Below, piece after piece: positions 8,365-16,100 of a DNA stretch of 35,471 nt; position 1 is the stretch's first letter; every line of letters begins with the position of its first letter. The notes beneath the pieces were generated by a model. That model made no database searches. It saw nothing but the letters and a program-made list of their open reading frames with translations, and was not told the DNA's origin. Source of the DNA: Planctomycetota bacterium (GTDB lineage: Bacteria; Planctomycetota; MHYJ01; JACQXL01; JACQZI01); the NCBI GenBank assembly GCA_016207825.1, contig JACQZI010000041.1:1-35471 (forward strand), written 5' to 3'. The position numbers were made by a program, and so were the translations under genes.

Positions 8365-9240
8365 TTATTTACTCCCCCTGGCTCTTTTATGTGCCTGAGC
8401 AAGAGCACGACGGGTTAATACCCCAATTAAATGACAGCGATATTCTTTTGAAGCACGGATATCGGAAATCGGTTTGCCTTCATCACAGGCGATCACTCCG
8501 GCCTGGTCGAAGTTAGCCTTGGTCGGTTCCTTGCCTTTGAGATATTTGCAAGCCTGATGCGCAATCACCGGAGTCGGCGCCACTGCCCCCAGGACAATAC
8601 AGGCATCTTTTATAATATTGCGTTCGACTTTTATCATCGCCGCCACGCCGACCACAGCCAAAGCTGCAGCCTCGCGCAGGGCGAATTTCTGGTAGGAAAT
8701 TCCGGTATTGGATTTCGGGATGTCGATTTCTATTTCTTTAATAATCCCATTTTTTTTCAATACGGTTTTTCTTACTCCAATGAAGAATTCACGAATCGGA
8801 ATACTCTTTTTTCCCTTAGGACTTACCGTGATGACCCGGGCATTCGCGCACATCAAGGCCGGCGGAATATCCGCAGAAGGGACGGCCGAGGCGATATTGC
8901 CTCCGATCGTGCCGGTATTCCTGATTTGCGGGGTTGCCATAGCTAATGCCGTATCGGATAATGCCGGGAAATGCTTTTTAATAAGCGGATTGGATACCAC
9001 GGAGCTTAAGGTTGCCAGGGCGCCGACACGCAGCTTGCCCTTGGTAAAAGTGATTGCCTGCGCTTCCGGAATATCGGCAAGCGAAACCAAGTGTTCAGCC
9101 GAAATCAGATGTTCCTTGAGGTCAACCAAAAGGTCTGTGCCGCCGGCGATAGCTCTGGCGGACGAGCCGTATTTACTTAGTAACTTACAAGCTTCAGATA
9201 AACTTTTTACAGAATGCAATTCAAAATCAAGTATTTTCAT
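8365..9240 (-). CDS. Molybdenum hydroxylase FAD-binding subunit (XdhB/CoxM family)
   Basis: The 291-aa product passes electrons from the iron-sulfur clusters to FAD and on to an acceptor. It shows the family FAD motifs AIAGGTDLLVDLK (about 36-47) and TIGGNIASAVPSADIPPAL (about 113-131), followed by the CoxM C-terminal domain (ISYQKFALREAAALAVVGVAA). It lacks the Cys-rich loop that carries an extra 4Fe-4S cluster in HcrB of 4-hydroxybenzoyl-CoA reductase: the residues after TIGGN run straight on without the four cysteines. So the electron chain is of the ordinary xanthine dehydrogenase type although the catalytic subunit has an HcrA-like loop. The stop is 2 bases before the start of the catalytic subunit gene, indicating coupled translation. 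Confidence 0.95.
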   Translation of the reverse strand: MKILDFELHSVKSLSEACKLLSKYGSSARAIAGGTDLLVDLKEHLISAEHLVSLADIPEAQAITFTKGKLRVGALATLSSVVSNPLIKKHFPALSDTALAMATPQIRNTGTIGGNIASAVPSADIPPALMCANARVITVSPKGKKSIPIREFFIGVRKTVLKKNGIIKEIEIDIPKSNTGISYQKFALREAAALAVVGVAAMIKVERNIIKDACIVLGAVAPTPVIAHQACKYLKGKEPTKANFDQAGVIACDEGKPISDIRASKEYRCHLIGVLTRRALAQAHKRARGSK

Positions 9241-9260
9241 ATTTCTACTCCTTTGCCATA

Positions 9261-10160
9261 TTATAATAAAATATTTTTATTAAGCAATGTAAAAACGGCT
9301 TCCAATACGCCGCCGCCGAGCGCATTGGCTTTGGCGCTTACCTTGAAACACCTGTCGCGGTTTTTGGTCGGGTCTATTTCAATCAGTTTGGTGCCTTTCC
9401 GGACCAATACGTCTTTATGCAGGATTCCCCTGAGGATTCCTGAAGCAAGCGATACGATGTTTTCTTCGCCAACCCGGGCAATGGTATCGCCCTTGTTGAT
9501 TTCGTCGCCGATATCATAATCTGTTTTAAAGATGCCTTCATTAGATGCGAAATATACCAGGTCGGCAACTTTGATATTCTTGAAATCTTCCCCGCATAAT
9601 TCCAAATCGTTCTCCTTGGGCTTGCCGGTATAAGGCGCAGGCGTGCCTTTGTATATGACCCTGCCCAAATCCGCGCCGTTAAAGCTTTCTATTACGGCAT
9701 GGCAGTTTCCTTGTGTTTCTCTGTCCGAGGCGGATCCGCCTTTGGCGGAGAAACCGGGCCCTGCCCCGATGACCACGGGGGCATCATTAATGGTTGTGTC
9801 GTTTGGCTTCTTCATCATACGTGCATCTACCAGGATATCAAACCGGTGTTTCTTCCTGATAGAGGCATCTTTATCAATAACGACGGGCACTTGATTCTTT
9901 TCCCAATCACTAATAAAAGTATCAAGCGAGGAACAGACGGCAGTAACGCCTTCTACGGTAATGCTTCCATTGTAGATTGACTCGGAGAAGGAAACTCCGC
10001 GCCTTATTGCCAGGGGCTTTTCTATTTCCGTGGCAACTACTTTGAATCCGGCAAGATACAATCGCCGGATAATGCCGGTGGCGAAATCTCCGGCACCGCG
10101 GACGAGTATTGAAGCTCGCCCGATCCGCCGTTTAGGTGGGCGGGTAGTTTTATTTAGCAT
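9261..10160 (-). CDS. yqeB: YqeB family accessory protein for selenium-dependent molybdenum hydroxylase
   Basis: A 299-aa protein of the YqeB family, which co-occurs with SelD and YqeC in genomes with selenium-dependent molybdenum hydroxylases and is thought to help mature the Se-containing cofactor. Visible signatures are the Rossmann-like start ILVRGAGDFATGIIRRL (about 18-34), DARMMKKPNDT, GAGPGFSA (about 132-139), CHAVIES, LGRVIYKG and the C-terminal GGGVLEAVF. Two oddities: residues 140-150 (KGGSASDRETQ) interrupt the otherwise conserved GPGF.A-G..CHAVIE block and are encoded by a GC palindrome, and the first 17 residues form an Arg/Pro-rich extension encoded across another small palindrome (10125-10143). 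The gene starts inside the end of the XdhC-family gene (11-base overlap) and has no Shine-Dalgarno of its own, so it is probably translationally coupled. Confidence 0.9.
   Translation of the reverse strand: MLNKTTRPPKRRIGRASILVRGAGDFATGIIRRLYLAGFKVVATEIEKPLAIRRGVSFSESIYNGSITVEGVTAVCSSLDTFISDWEKNQVPVVIDKDASIRKKHRFDILVDARMMKKPNDTTINDAPVVIGAGPGFSAKGGSASDRETQGNCHAVIESFNGADLGRVIYKGTPAPYTGKPKENDLELCGEDFKNIKVADLVYFASNEGIFKTDYDIGDEINKGDTIARVGEENIVSLASGILRGILHKDVLVRKGTKLIEIDPTKNRDRCFKVSAKANALGGGVLEAVFTLLNKNILL
9711..9749. repeat. Palindromic insertion within yqeB
   Basis: GGCGGATCCGCC (9729-9740) is a perfect 12-base palindrome and overlaps a second stem TCCGCC-TTT-GGCGGA (9735-9749). With 9711-9728 it encodes the 11 extra residues KGGSASDRETQ in YqeB. 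The length is a multiple of three and the reading frame is kept. Confidence 0.6.
10125..10143. repeat. Small palindrome in the N-terminal extension of yqeB
   Basis: CCGCC (10125-10129) and GGCGG (10139-10143) flank a 9-base loop. The element encodes part of the RPPKRR extension that precedes the conserved YqeB start. It resembles the other CCGCC/GGCGG palindromes here but is weaker. Confidence 0.35.
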
Positions 10161-10959
10161 GGATTTTATTACTCATACTGAGCGTTGAAGTTCCAGAACG
10201 CTTGACCGCAACGATTTCCGCCATGATGGAAAGCGCTATTTCCTCAGGGGTTTCGGCATTGATATCCAATCCAATCGGCGCATGGATTTTATCCAACTCG
10301 TTCTGTTTAATCCCCTCTTCCAGGAGTTTGCTAAAGAGCACCTTTACCTTGCGCTGGGAGCCTATCATCCCCAAATAAGCGTAAGGCAGATTGATTGTTG
10401 CCTTCAATGCTTCATAGTCAATCTCGTGGCTGTGCGAGACTATAACGACGTATGTTTCCGAATTTATGAGCGACTTGAAATCAGTGCCTTTTATCGGGGT
10501 GTTATGAATAATAGAGCGAGGGAATCTTTCGCTGTTGGCGAATTCGGTCCGGTCATCCACAACCTCAACGGCAAATCCGCAAGTTTCCGCTAATCCTGCC
10601 AGGGCATGGGAAATATGCCCTGCGCCAATCAACATAATCTTTGCTCCGGCTGAGATTATGTCTATGAATATATCAAGCGTGCCGCCGCATTCCGTGCCGA
10701 TGCCGCCTTTGGTTTCCGGCAAAAGCGTATATGTTTTTAAAACGGGTTTGCCGGTTTTGAGGATTTGCAAGGAATCATCAATGAGCATCTTTTCCAGCTT
10801 TCCGCCGCCGATAGTCCCGAAGATAGAGCGGTCCGGGAAGACACCCATCTTGGCGCCCGGTTCTCGCGGGGAAGAAGCATGGATTCTTACCACGGTTGCC
10901 AAGGCAAAGGTCTTACCGGATAAAAGCGCTGAACGGTAATCATCATAAAATCTCGGCAT
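10150..10959 (-). CDS. XdhC/CoxI family molybdenum cofactor insertion protein
   Basis: The 269-aa product belongs to the XdhC family, which binds molybdenum cofactor, protects it, promotes its sulfuration and loads it into the hydroxylase. Seen are the N-terminal XdhC domain (VRIHASSPREPGAKM, GTIGGGKLE, GTECGGTLDIFID) and a C-terminal Rossmann fold (MLIGAGHISHALAGLAE; VIVSHSHEIDYEAL; YLGMIGSQRK). The start at 10959 is preferred over an upstream in-frame ATG at 11001 because AAAGGAG lies 7 bases before it and the domain begins there. It overlaps the preceding YqeC-MocA gene by 17 bases and the following yqeB by 11, tying all three into one translational unit. Confidence 0.93.
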   Translation of the reverse strand: MPRFYDDYRSALLSGKTFALATVVRIHASSPREPGAKMGVFPDRSIFGTIGGGKLEKMLIDDSLQILKTGKPVLKTYTLLPETKGGIGTECGGTLDIFIDIISAGAKIMLIGAGHISHALAGLAETCGFAVEVVDDRTEFANSERFPRSIIHNTPIKGTDFKSLINSETYVVIVSHSHEIDYEALKATINLPYAYLGMIGSQRKVKVLFSKLLEEGIKQNELDKIHAPIGLDINAETPEEIALSIMAEIVAVKRSGTSTLSMSNKIHAK

Positions 10960-12295
10960 GATAGTTTGCTCCTTTCGAGTCTGATTTGGTATCGATATCA
11001 TATTGTGAATCAGGCGAACTAAGCATGATTTTATTTATCATATCCGGGTGCGACATAATAATTTCCTTGCCGCCACGTTCGCTTTTGAGATTGAGCAGTT
11101 CCGGGAACATTACCGGATGGAAAATAACCGGATGGGCGTTTCGGCCGTCGATGAAAGGCGATGATACAGGCGCCGCGGAATCGTGAAACGCCCTTAAAAC
11201 GGTATTTATTAAATCCGATGTTACATATGGCATGTCGGCAAGCATAATCATTACGGCAGAGCCGGGATAAGCGCGCATGACTTTTTCCAGGGCTATTTTG
11301 ATGGAGGATAACATGCCTTTGGACGGCTGGGGATTACGGATGAATTCAGCTCGGTTATCTGGGATGTTAGACGCCATTTTAATCAGTTCATCTCCTATCT
11401 CGCCGACCACCACGATAAGTTTATCCAGCTTGCTTCCATTAGCCGCTTTGAATGAATGCCAGAATAAAGGTTGGGAGCGGAAAGTATCGATTAATTTGGG
11501 CGAACCGTATCGCACTGATTGTCCGGCGGCAAGCAAGATACCGATTACCGGTGTCTTGCTGTTATTTACTTCTTCTGATTTTAAGCCGTCAGTCGTGACA
11601 CTGGATAATATGATTGATTTTATGTTTTCGTGATACATTAATTGTGCCGATTGTGTTGCGGATTCATCAACCAGGTCTGATTTATTTAGCGCCAGGAATA
11701 TATCCTTCCCCTGCAGTTTAGCCAGATAACTATCGGATGCGTATAAGATATCCCGCAATACTTGCCAGGTGATTAGTGTTTCCGAATCCATGCCTTTATC
11801 TTTGAATAGTTCAGGATGAAAGACAAGGTCGTCTGAGATTTTCTTGCCCAGTATATCCATTCCGACGACTAAGATAACCTTTTTAGAGCAATCCGGAACC
11901 GCCGGTTCATGGGCGCGAGGAATCTTAAGCGATTTTCCGCGAGCACCGTCCGCTTCTACCAGGACAATATCAAAGAGTGACGCAATGGCTTTGATGTCTT
12001 TCGCTACAGGCGGTAAGCCTTTGCCATCCGAATCAAGGGAACTGAAGAAAACCGGTATTTGGCTCTTGTTTTTCAGGTTTTCTAATGTATTAAAAGAATT
12101 ATTGTTGTCTAGCAGATGATTTTGGAAACGGCTATTATTAACCGGATGCATATGGGTGGTGGTGGTTATGGCGACCGAAAATCTTTCTCTAAGCGATTGG
12201 GCAAACGCGGTGATAAGAGAGGTTTTTCCGCCTGCGCCGACAAAGGAAACTACATCGCCTTTGGTTATCGAGAATATTTTATCTATGTTTGTCAT
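10943..12295 (-). CDS. Fused YqeC and MocA-like molybdopterin nucleotidyltransferase
   Basis: A 450-aa two-domain protein. Residues 1-240 are YqeC-like: P-loop FVGAGGKTSL (18-27), VEADGARGKSLKIPRAHEP (113-131) and NKSDL (204-208), the signature of the putative selenium-dependent hydroxylase accessory protein. Residues 249-440 are a GT-A nucleotidyltransferase of the MocA/MobA type, with LLAAGQSVRYGSPK (254-267) and a metal-binding LADMPYV block; MocA attaches CMP to molybdopterin to make the dinucleotide cofactor used by xanthine dehydrogenase-type enzymes. In E. coli the corresponding functions are separate proteins, so the fusion suggests that cofactor nucleotide transfer and selenium handling are physically linked. 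It overlaps the upstream transporter gene by 4 bases (ATGA) and the downstream XdhC gene by 17. Confidence 0.92.
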   Translation of the reverse strand: MTNIDKIFSITKGDVVSFVGAGGKTSLITAFAQSLRERFSVAITTTTHMHPVNNSRFQNHLLDNNNSFNTLENLKNKSQIPVFFSSLDSDGKGLPPVAKDIKAIASLFDIVLVEADGARGKSLKIPRAHEPAVPDCSKKVILVVGMDILGKKISDDLVFHPELFKDKGMDSETLITWQVLRDILYASDSYLAKLQGKDIFLALNKSDLVDESATQSAQLMYHENIKSIILSSVTTDGLKSEEVNNSKTPVIGILLAAGQSVRYGSPKLIDTFRSQPLFWHSFKAANGSKLDKLIVVVGEIGDELIKMASNIPDNRAEFIRNPQPSKGMLSSIKIALEKVMRAYPGSAVMIMLADMPYVTSDLINTVLRAFHDSAAPVSSPFIDGRNAHPVIFHPVMFPELLNLKSERGGKEIIMSHPDMINKIMLSSPDSQYDIDTKSDSKGANYHAEIL

Positions 12296-13500
12296 GATGT
12301 AATAGTACTGTTTTTAAGCAAGCTCTTTTCCCATATAAGCGCTAAAATTGTTCCCACGACAAGCCCTATCAAATAACCATAGGGTAAGCCAACCGCCATT
12401 AAACCCACCATAATCATAAGCATAATTTGCTGTTTGTCGCCGGCGTCTCCGAGGGAGTGCGGTGCACGTCCGATGGGGAGGAATGCCGTGCCAAAGCAAA
12501 GCTTTAAGAGCGCCAGCGCCTCAAAAAACAAGATTACCCCAAGCATGGGTTTTGGGAAGATATTAACAATCTCGGCGAATACACCCCCGAAAAATAAACC
12601 CGCGATGAGATATATTAAACCGTAAATGACAATGGCTCCGCCGGTCCGCGCCCCGAAGGTGTAATGACCGGCCATGCCGCCGGCTCCGTGGCAAACCGGA
12701 ATGCCCCCGAAAAACGGCGCGATGAGATTCATTATGGAATAAGTTAGGCTGATTTTACGGACCGTCAGAGGCGGCTTATCAGGGAATAAATCACGGGCCG
12801 TCTGCTGGGTGGCTAAGATAGAATTGCCGATAGACAAAGGAATTTGCGGCAATGTGAGAATGAGAAAACCGGCCAATATATCAGGCCAGGCCGGCACATG
12901 GAATTCCGGCAGGTGCAAACCGATTCCCTGCGCGATATTGGCCAGGTTGAGGTTAAGGGTAATCGCATAGATTATTCCTATGGCTATGATAAGAAGCGCC
13001 GGCGGATACCTTCTGTTTCCCATGAGTAAAATGATGATGATAAAACTAAGTAATGCGATTCCGTATCCGATAAGCCCGTCTGCCGGGACATAATCCTTGA
13101 GCGCTAAAGTTGCCAGTTGTATGCCCAGTCCCAGTTGTATGCCGCGGACAACGCATAAGGGGACTACCCGGGCAATGAAATTAATCAGTCCGGATAGGCT
13201 CAAGAGCAGCATAAATACGCCTATGGCAAGCCCTGCTCCGCAAAGGATATTTCCGCCAAGTTTTTGTGTGATGACGATTACCGCCATGGCTTTTAATGGC
13301 TGGACCGGCATGGGAATGCCATAAATCAAACCGGTCATTATCTGCAAGATGCCGTATATCACCAGGACGCTGACCGGATTCATGCCGGAGGCAAGGATGA
13401 TGCCGATAATCAAGGGGAAATCGGTCCCGATATCTCCGAAGCTTCCGGCAAGTTCATTGCGGTCAAACTTGAGCTTGGTCTTGAGTGCTTGGAATGTCAT
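12292..13500 (-). CDS. MOT1-family molybdate transporter
   Basis: A 402-aa integral membrane protein with about ten hydrophobic segments. Three family motifs identify the MOT1 molybdate/sulfate-like transporters: GSFGDIGTDFPL (about 20-31), IPMPVQPLKAMAVIV, and CHGAGGMAGHYTFGARTGG. MOT1 proteins import molybdate with high affinity, which fits the position directly upstream of molybdenum cofactor genes. In purine-related loci one would expect a xanthine/uracil permease, so the motifs matter: this imports the metal, not the substrate. Shine-Dalgarno GGGAG precedes the ATG. It lies 26 bases after the P5C dehydrogenase gene and overlaps the next gene by ATGA. Confidence 0.9.
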   Translation of the reverse strand: MTFQALKTKLKFDRNELAGSFGDIGTDFPLIIGIILASGMNPVSVLVIYGILQIMTGLIYGIPMPVQPLKAMAVIVITQKLGGNILCGAGLAIGVFMLLLSLSGLINFIARVVPLCVVRGIQLGLGIQLATLALKDYVPADGLIGYGIALLSFIIIILLMGNRRYPPALLIIAIGIIYAITLNLNLANIAQGIGLHLPEFHVPAWPDILAGFLILTLPQIPLSIGNSILATQQTARDLFPDKPPLTVRKISLTYSIMNLIAPFFGGIPVCHGAGGMAGHYTFGARTGGAIVIYGLIYLIAGLFFGGVFAEIVNIFPKPMLGVILFFEALALLKLCFGTAFLPIGRAPHSLGDAGDKQQIMLMIMVGLMAVGLPYGYLIGLVVGTILALIWEKSLLKNSTITS

Positions 13501-13526
13501 TAGTTGCTCCCGCGAAGCCGCCGGAA

Positions 13527-15158
13527 TTATTCATTATTCATAAAAGGATATCTAAAATCCCTGGCCGGCACTAATGTCTCTTTTATCGTCCGGGGGCTGG
13601 TCCAGCGTGTCAGGTTTAAAGCACCGCCGGCCTTATCATTGGTGCCCGATCCGCGTGCCCCGCCGAAAGGCTGCAACCCGACCATCGCTCCGGTCGGCTT
13701 GTCGTTATAATAAAAATTACCGGCCGCGTAGCGCAATATCTGGCAGGCCTTGACCAGGGCGTACCTGTCATAAGAAAAGACCGCGCCGGTTAAGGCATAG
13801 GGCGAAGTTTGGTCGCAAATACGCAGGGTCTTCTCAAAATCCTTATCGTTATAGACGAAAACGCTCATTACCGGGCCGAAGATTTCTTCCCGCATGGTTA
13901 CGAAATTGGGGTCGGTCACCTCGATAACGGTCGGCTGGATGAAATACCCTTTGGATTTATCGCCCGTCCCGCCGGCCAGGATTTTCGCCTCACGCGAAGC
14001 CTTGGCTTTCTTGATATAGCGCATGATATTGTCAAAGGAAGGCTCGTCTATGACCGCGTTCATGAAATTGGACATATCTTCCACGCCGCCGACTTTTATT
14101 TCCTCAATCATTTCCAGGAGGTGCTGTTTCGTTTTATTCCACAGGTATTTCGGTATGTAAGCGCGCGAAGCGGCTGAGCATTTCTGCCCCTGGTATTCGA
14201 AGCCGCCGCGGACCATTGCCGTGGCAACTTCCACCGGGTCGGCTGAGTTATGGACGAAGATGAAATCCTTGCCGCCGGTTTCCCCGACGATTCTTGGGTA
14301 GGATTTGTATGTCCCGATATTCCCGGCCGCCATTTTCCATAAGTTGTTAAAAGTGCCGTTTGAGCCGGTAAAGTGTATGCCCGATAAATCAGGGTGGTTG
14401 ACGGCGGCATTGCCGATTACCGAGCCACTGCCCGGGACGAAATTAACCACGCCCGGCGGAAGCCCCGCCTCCTGGAAAATCTTCATGAGGTAATAATTGG
14501 AAAATAGCGAGGTCGAAGCCGGTTTCCAGACTGTGGTATTGCCCATCAATACCGGGGACATGTTTAGGTTGGACGCAATCGCCGTGAAGTTAAACGGCGT
14601 GACGGTAAAGACAAAGCCTTCAAGTGGGCGGTATTCTATCCGGTTGAGTTGGGTATGGTCGGATTTTGGCTGGAGCTGGTAAATCTCCGAGGCGAAATAG
14701 ACATTGAAACGCAGGTAATCAATCGTTTCGCAGGCCGCGTCGATTTCCGCCTGGTAAACACTCTTGCCTTGACCCAGCATAGTGGCGGCGTTGATTAGAT
14801 AACGATAGCGTTCGGATAAGAGTTCCGCGGCTCTGAGCATGATAGAAGAGCGTTCAATCCAGGAAATGCCTTGCCACTGGATTTTAGCCTCAAGCGCCGC
14901 TTTGATGGCCAGCTTTACCTCTTTATCCGTGGCCTGGTGATAAACCGCCAGTGTTTTCCTGTGGTCATGGGGCATGACGACCTTGCCGGTTTTCCCGGTC
15001 CGGATTTCCTTCCCGTTGATTATGAGCGGTATTTCTATTTGCTCTTTGCTTAGCCTTTCCAGTTCATCGACCAGTTTCCCTCTTTCCGGACTGCCCGGGG
15101 CATAGGTGTAAATCGATTCGTTCTTAGGGGATTCAAACTTAAATATAGCCTTGTCCAT
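13527..15158 (-). CDS. Delta-1-pyrroline-5-carboxylate dehydrogenase (L-glutamate gamma-semialdehyde dehydrogenase)
   Basis: The 543-aa aldehyde dehydrogenase oxidises glutamate semialdehyde to glutamate in proline, ornithine and arginine breakdown. Motifs: cofactor-binding FTGSNGTFNNLWK, the catalytic Glu in VGETGGKDF, the catalytic Cys in GQKCSAASR, and EEIFGPVMSVFVY. The N-terminal block (SPERGKLVDELERL, IPLIINGKEIRTGKTGKVVMPHDH) and the length of about 545 fit the single-domain P5CDH type found in animals and Bacteroidetes rather than the PutA fusion. The start ATG at 15158 has AAGGAG 7 bases upstream; an in-frame GTG at 15164 abuts that Shine-Dalgarno and is rejected. It heads the molybdenum hydroxylase operon behind a perfect-consensus promoter. 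No proline dehydrogenase is present in the window. Confidence 0.95.
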   Translation of the reverse strand: MDKAIFKFESPKNESIYTYAPGSPERGKLVDELERLSKEQIEIPLIINGKEIRTGKTGKVVMPHDHRKTLAVYHQATDKEVKLAIKAALEAKIQWQGISWIERSSIMLRAAELLSERYRYLINAATMLGQGKSVYQAEIDAACETIDYLRFNVYFASEIYQLQPKSDHTQLNRIEYRPLEGFVFTVTPFNFTAIASNLNMSPVLMGNTTVWKPASTSLFSNYYLMKIFQEAGLPPGVVNFVPGSGSVIGNAAVNHPDLSGIHFTGSNGTFNNLWKMAAGNIGTYKSYPRIVGETGGKDFIFVHNSADPVEVATAMVRGGFEYQGQKCSAASRAYIPKYLWNKTKQHLLEMIEEIKVGGVEDMSNFMNAVIDEPSFDNIMRYIKKAKASREAKILAGGTGDKSKGYFIQPTVIEVTDPNFVTMREEIFGPVMSVFVYNDKDFEKTLRICDQTSPYALTGAVFSYDRYALVKACQILRYAAGNFYYNDKPTGAMVGLQPFGGARGSGTNDKAGGALNLTRWTSPRTIKETLVPARDFRYPFMNNE

Positions 15159-15196
15159 AGTCACTCTCCTTATTAATTATGCTGGTGCAAAAAAAT

Positions 15197-15225
15197 ATTA
15201 TAATAACTATTTTAGCCATTGTCAA
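15197..15225 (-). promoter_or_regulatory. Perfect-consensus sigma-70 promoter of the seven-gene operon
   Basis: On the minus strand TTGACA (15225-15220), a 17-base spacer and TATAAT (15202-15197) match the consensus exactly. The predicted start near 15190 gives a leader of about 32 bases containing AAGGAGAG. It should drive the P5C dehydrogenase gene and, as no terminator is seen within the closely spaced genes below, the molybdenum hydroxylase genes too. Confidence 0.85.
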
Positions 15226-15246
15226 AAATAACTGAAGAGATTATTC

Positions 15247-15330
15247 CACCACAGAGTTCACAGAGAAATTACTTTGATTTTATATTATGAATTTAATAAT
15301 TAACTGTCTCTCTCTGTGTCCTCTGTGGTG
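15247..15330. repeat. MITE-like inverted repeat with CACAGAG words
   Basis: Arms at 15247-15266 and 15311-15330 (20 bases each) are complementary at 18 positions and flank an AT-rich centre. The arm words CACCACAGAG and CACAGAGA recur at the end of the intergenic element at 28912-29043. It lies upstream of the -35 box of the operon promoter and carries no ORF. Confidence 0.65.
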
Positions 15331-15349
15331 AAATGTACCCTTTACCCTG

Positions 15350-15442
15350 ACCGTATGGATATCGTATTAATATATATACGCCGTATGTATAATCATACGC
15401 TTTTTATACGGTTTTGGTCCTTTTAGGCGGTCCGGCCTAAAA
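15350..15442. other. Cluster of nested AT-rich dyads in the divergent spacer
   Basis: Four inverted repeats occur in about 90 bases: ACCGTAT (15350-15356) with ATACGGT (15406-15412); CGTAT (15363-15367) with ATACG (15376-15380); CGTATG-TATAAT-CATACG (15382-15399); and TTTTAGGC-N6-GCCTAAAA (15421-15442). CGTAT half-sites are spaced in a way that could bind a dimeric regulator between the two divergent operons. No known operator is recognised. Confidence 0.4.
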
Positions 15443-15519
15443 TAATTCTACTTTTCCAACTTTAATAAAATCAACCAATTAACTAATCTCTAATCACTAA
15501 TTAACTGAATTTTACCATT

Positions 15520-15536
15520 CTGGCATACAATTTGCT
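15520..15536 (+). promoter_or_regulatory. Sigma-54 (-24/-12) promoter of the surface cluster
   Basis: CTGGCATACAATTTGCT has the -24 GG and -12 GC exactly 10 bases apart, as sigma-54 requires, and fits TGGC-N8-TTGCW. Transcription should start near 15547, 15 bases before the first gene at 15562, with GAGG just inside the leader. A sigma-54 activator gene is present in the same window (32688-34259), although nothing shows that it acts here. Confidence 0.75.
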
Positions 15537-15561
15537 ATATAGTAAGATGAGGTGATGAGAT

Positions 15562-16092
15562 ATGAAAAAGATAAATAACAAAATGATGTCCAAAGGAGCG
15601 GTAAAAATAAGCCTTCTTTTAGTATCAATCGGCATTCTTTCCGCGACCGCGCTTTTAGGTTCCGGTTCATCGGCTATCAATCAGGCGAAGCATGCGTTTG
15701 ATAGTCTCGCGGCGCTGGGCTGGCTGGAGAAATTCATTATCGTCTGCGTCGTGGGCTGGATTATCTTTGTATTGAATGTAAAGAGAATCGCGGCCGGCTA
15801 TTTTAAGGATATAATTGTAAAAGCAAAGGCAAAAGCTGGCAAGACGGCTAAACCAGTTGTTAAGGGTTGGATGGCGAATAAATCCCAAGGCGCGCCTGAA
15901 AGGGAAAATAGGTTAAATATCAGCGTACTTGGTCCGGACGGTGAATGCGTTGCCCGGCAGAGTTCAGAACTTATTAGTTTAGCAGAGAGGACAAGATTTG
16001 CCAAGCCGACCCAGAATATTGCCCAAGAGAGTTTTAAGGTCCAAACGGCAGAATGGGTGAATGGCGAATCCATGCCGGTTATAACCAGATAG
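15562..16092 (+). CDS. Small membrane protein of unknown function, first gene of surface cluster
   Basis: A 176-aa protein, start supported by GAGGTGATGAG just upstream and by the sigma-54 promoter. It has an N-terminal hydrophobic segment (about 14-34, signal-like, followed by GSGSSA) and a second transmembrane segment (about 57-75, FIIVCVVGWIIFVLNV). A Lys/Ala-rich stretch follows (about 85-105), consistent with the positive-inside rule, then about 70 polar residues without a recognised fold. A topology with a short periplasmic loop and a cytoplasmic tail is likely. No family is recognised. It is cotranscribed with three downstream genes encoding a 60-aa membrane peptide and two large exported proteins, so a role in their export, anchoring or assembly is a reasonable guess only. 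Confidence 0.75.
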   Translation: MKKINNKMMSKGAVKISLLLVSIGILSATALLGSGSSAINQAKHAFDSLAALGWLEKFIIVCVVGWIIFVLNVKRIAAGYFKDIIVKAKAKAGKTAKPVVKGWMANKSQGAPERENRLNISVLGPDGECVARQSSELISLAERTRFAKPTQNIAQESFKVQTAEWVNGESMPVITR

Positions 16093-16100
16093 GGATATAT

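Noticed and set aside
5552-9240. Calling the hydroxylase a 4-hydroxybenzoyl-CoA reductase
   Set aside because: The catalytic loop is similar, but the FAD subunit lacks the HcrB 4Fe-4S loop and no aromatic degradation genes are adjacent.
12292-13500. Xanthine/uracil permease for the hydroxylase substrate
   Set aside because: The FGDIGTDFPL, PMPVQPLKA and CHGAGGMAGHYTFGARTGG motifs belong to MOT1 molybdate transporters.
15162-15164. GTG as start of P5C dehydrogenase
   Set aside because: It abuts the Shine-Dalgarno (one-base spacing), while the ATG at 15158 has normal spacing.
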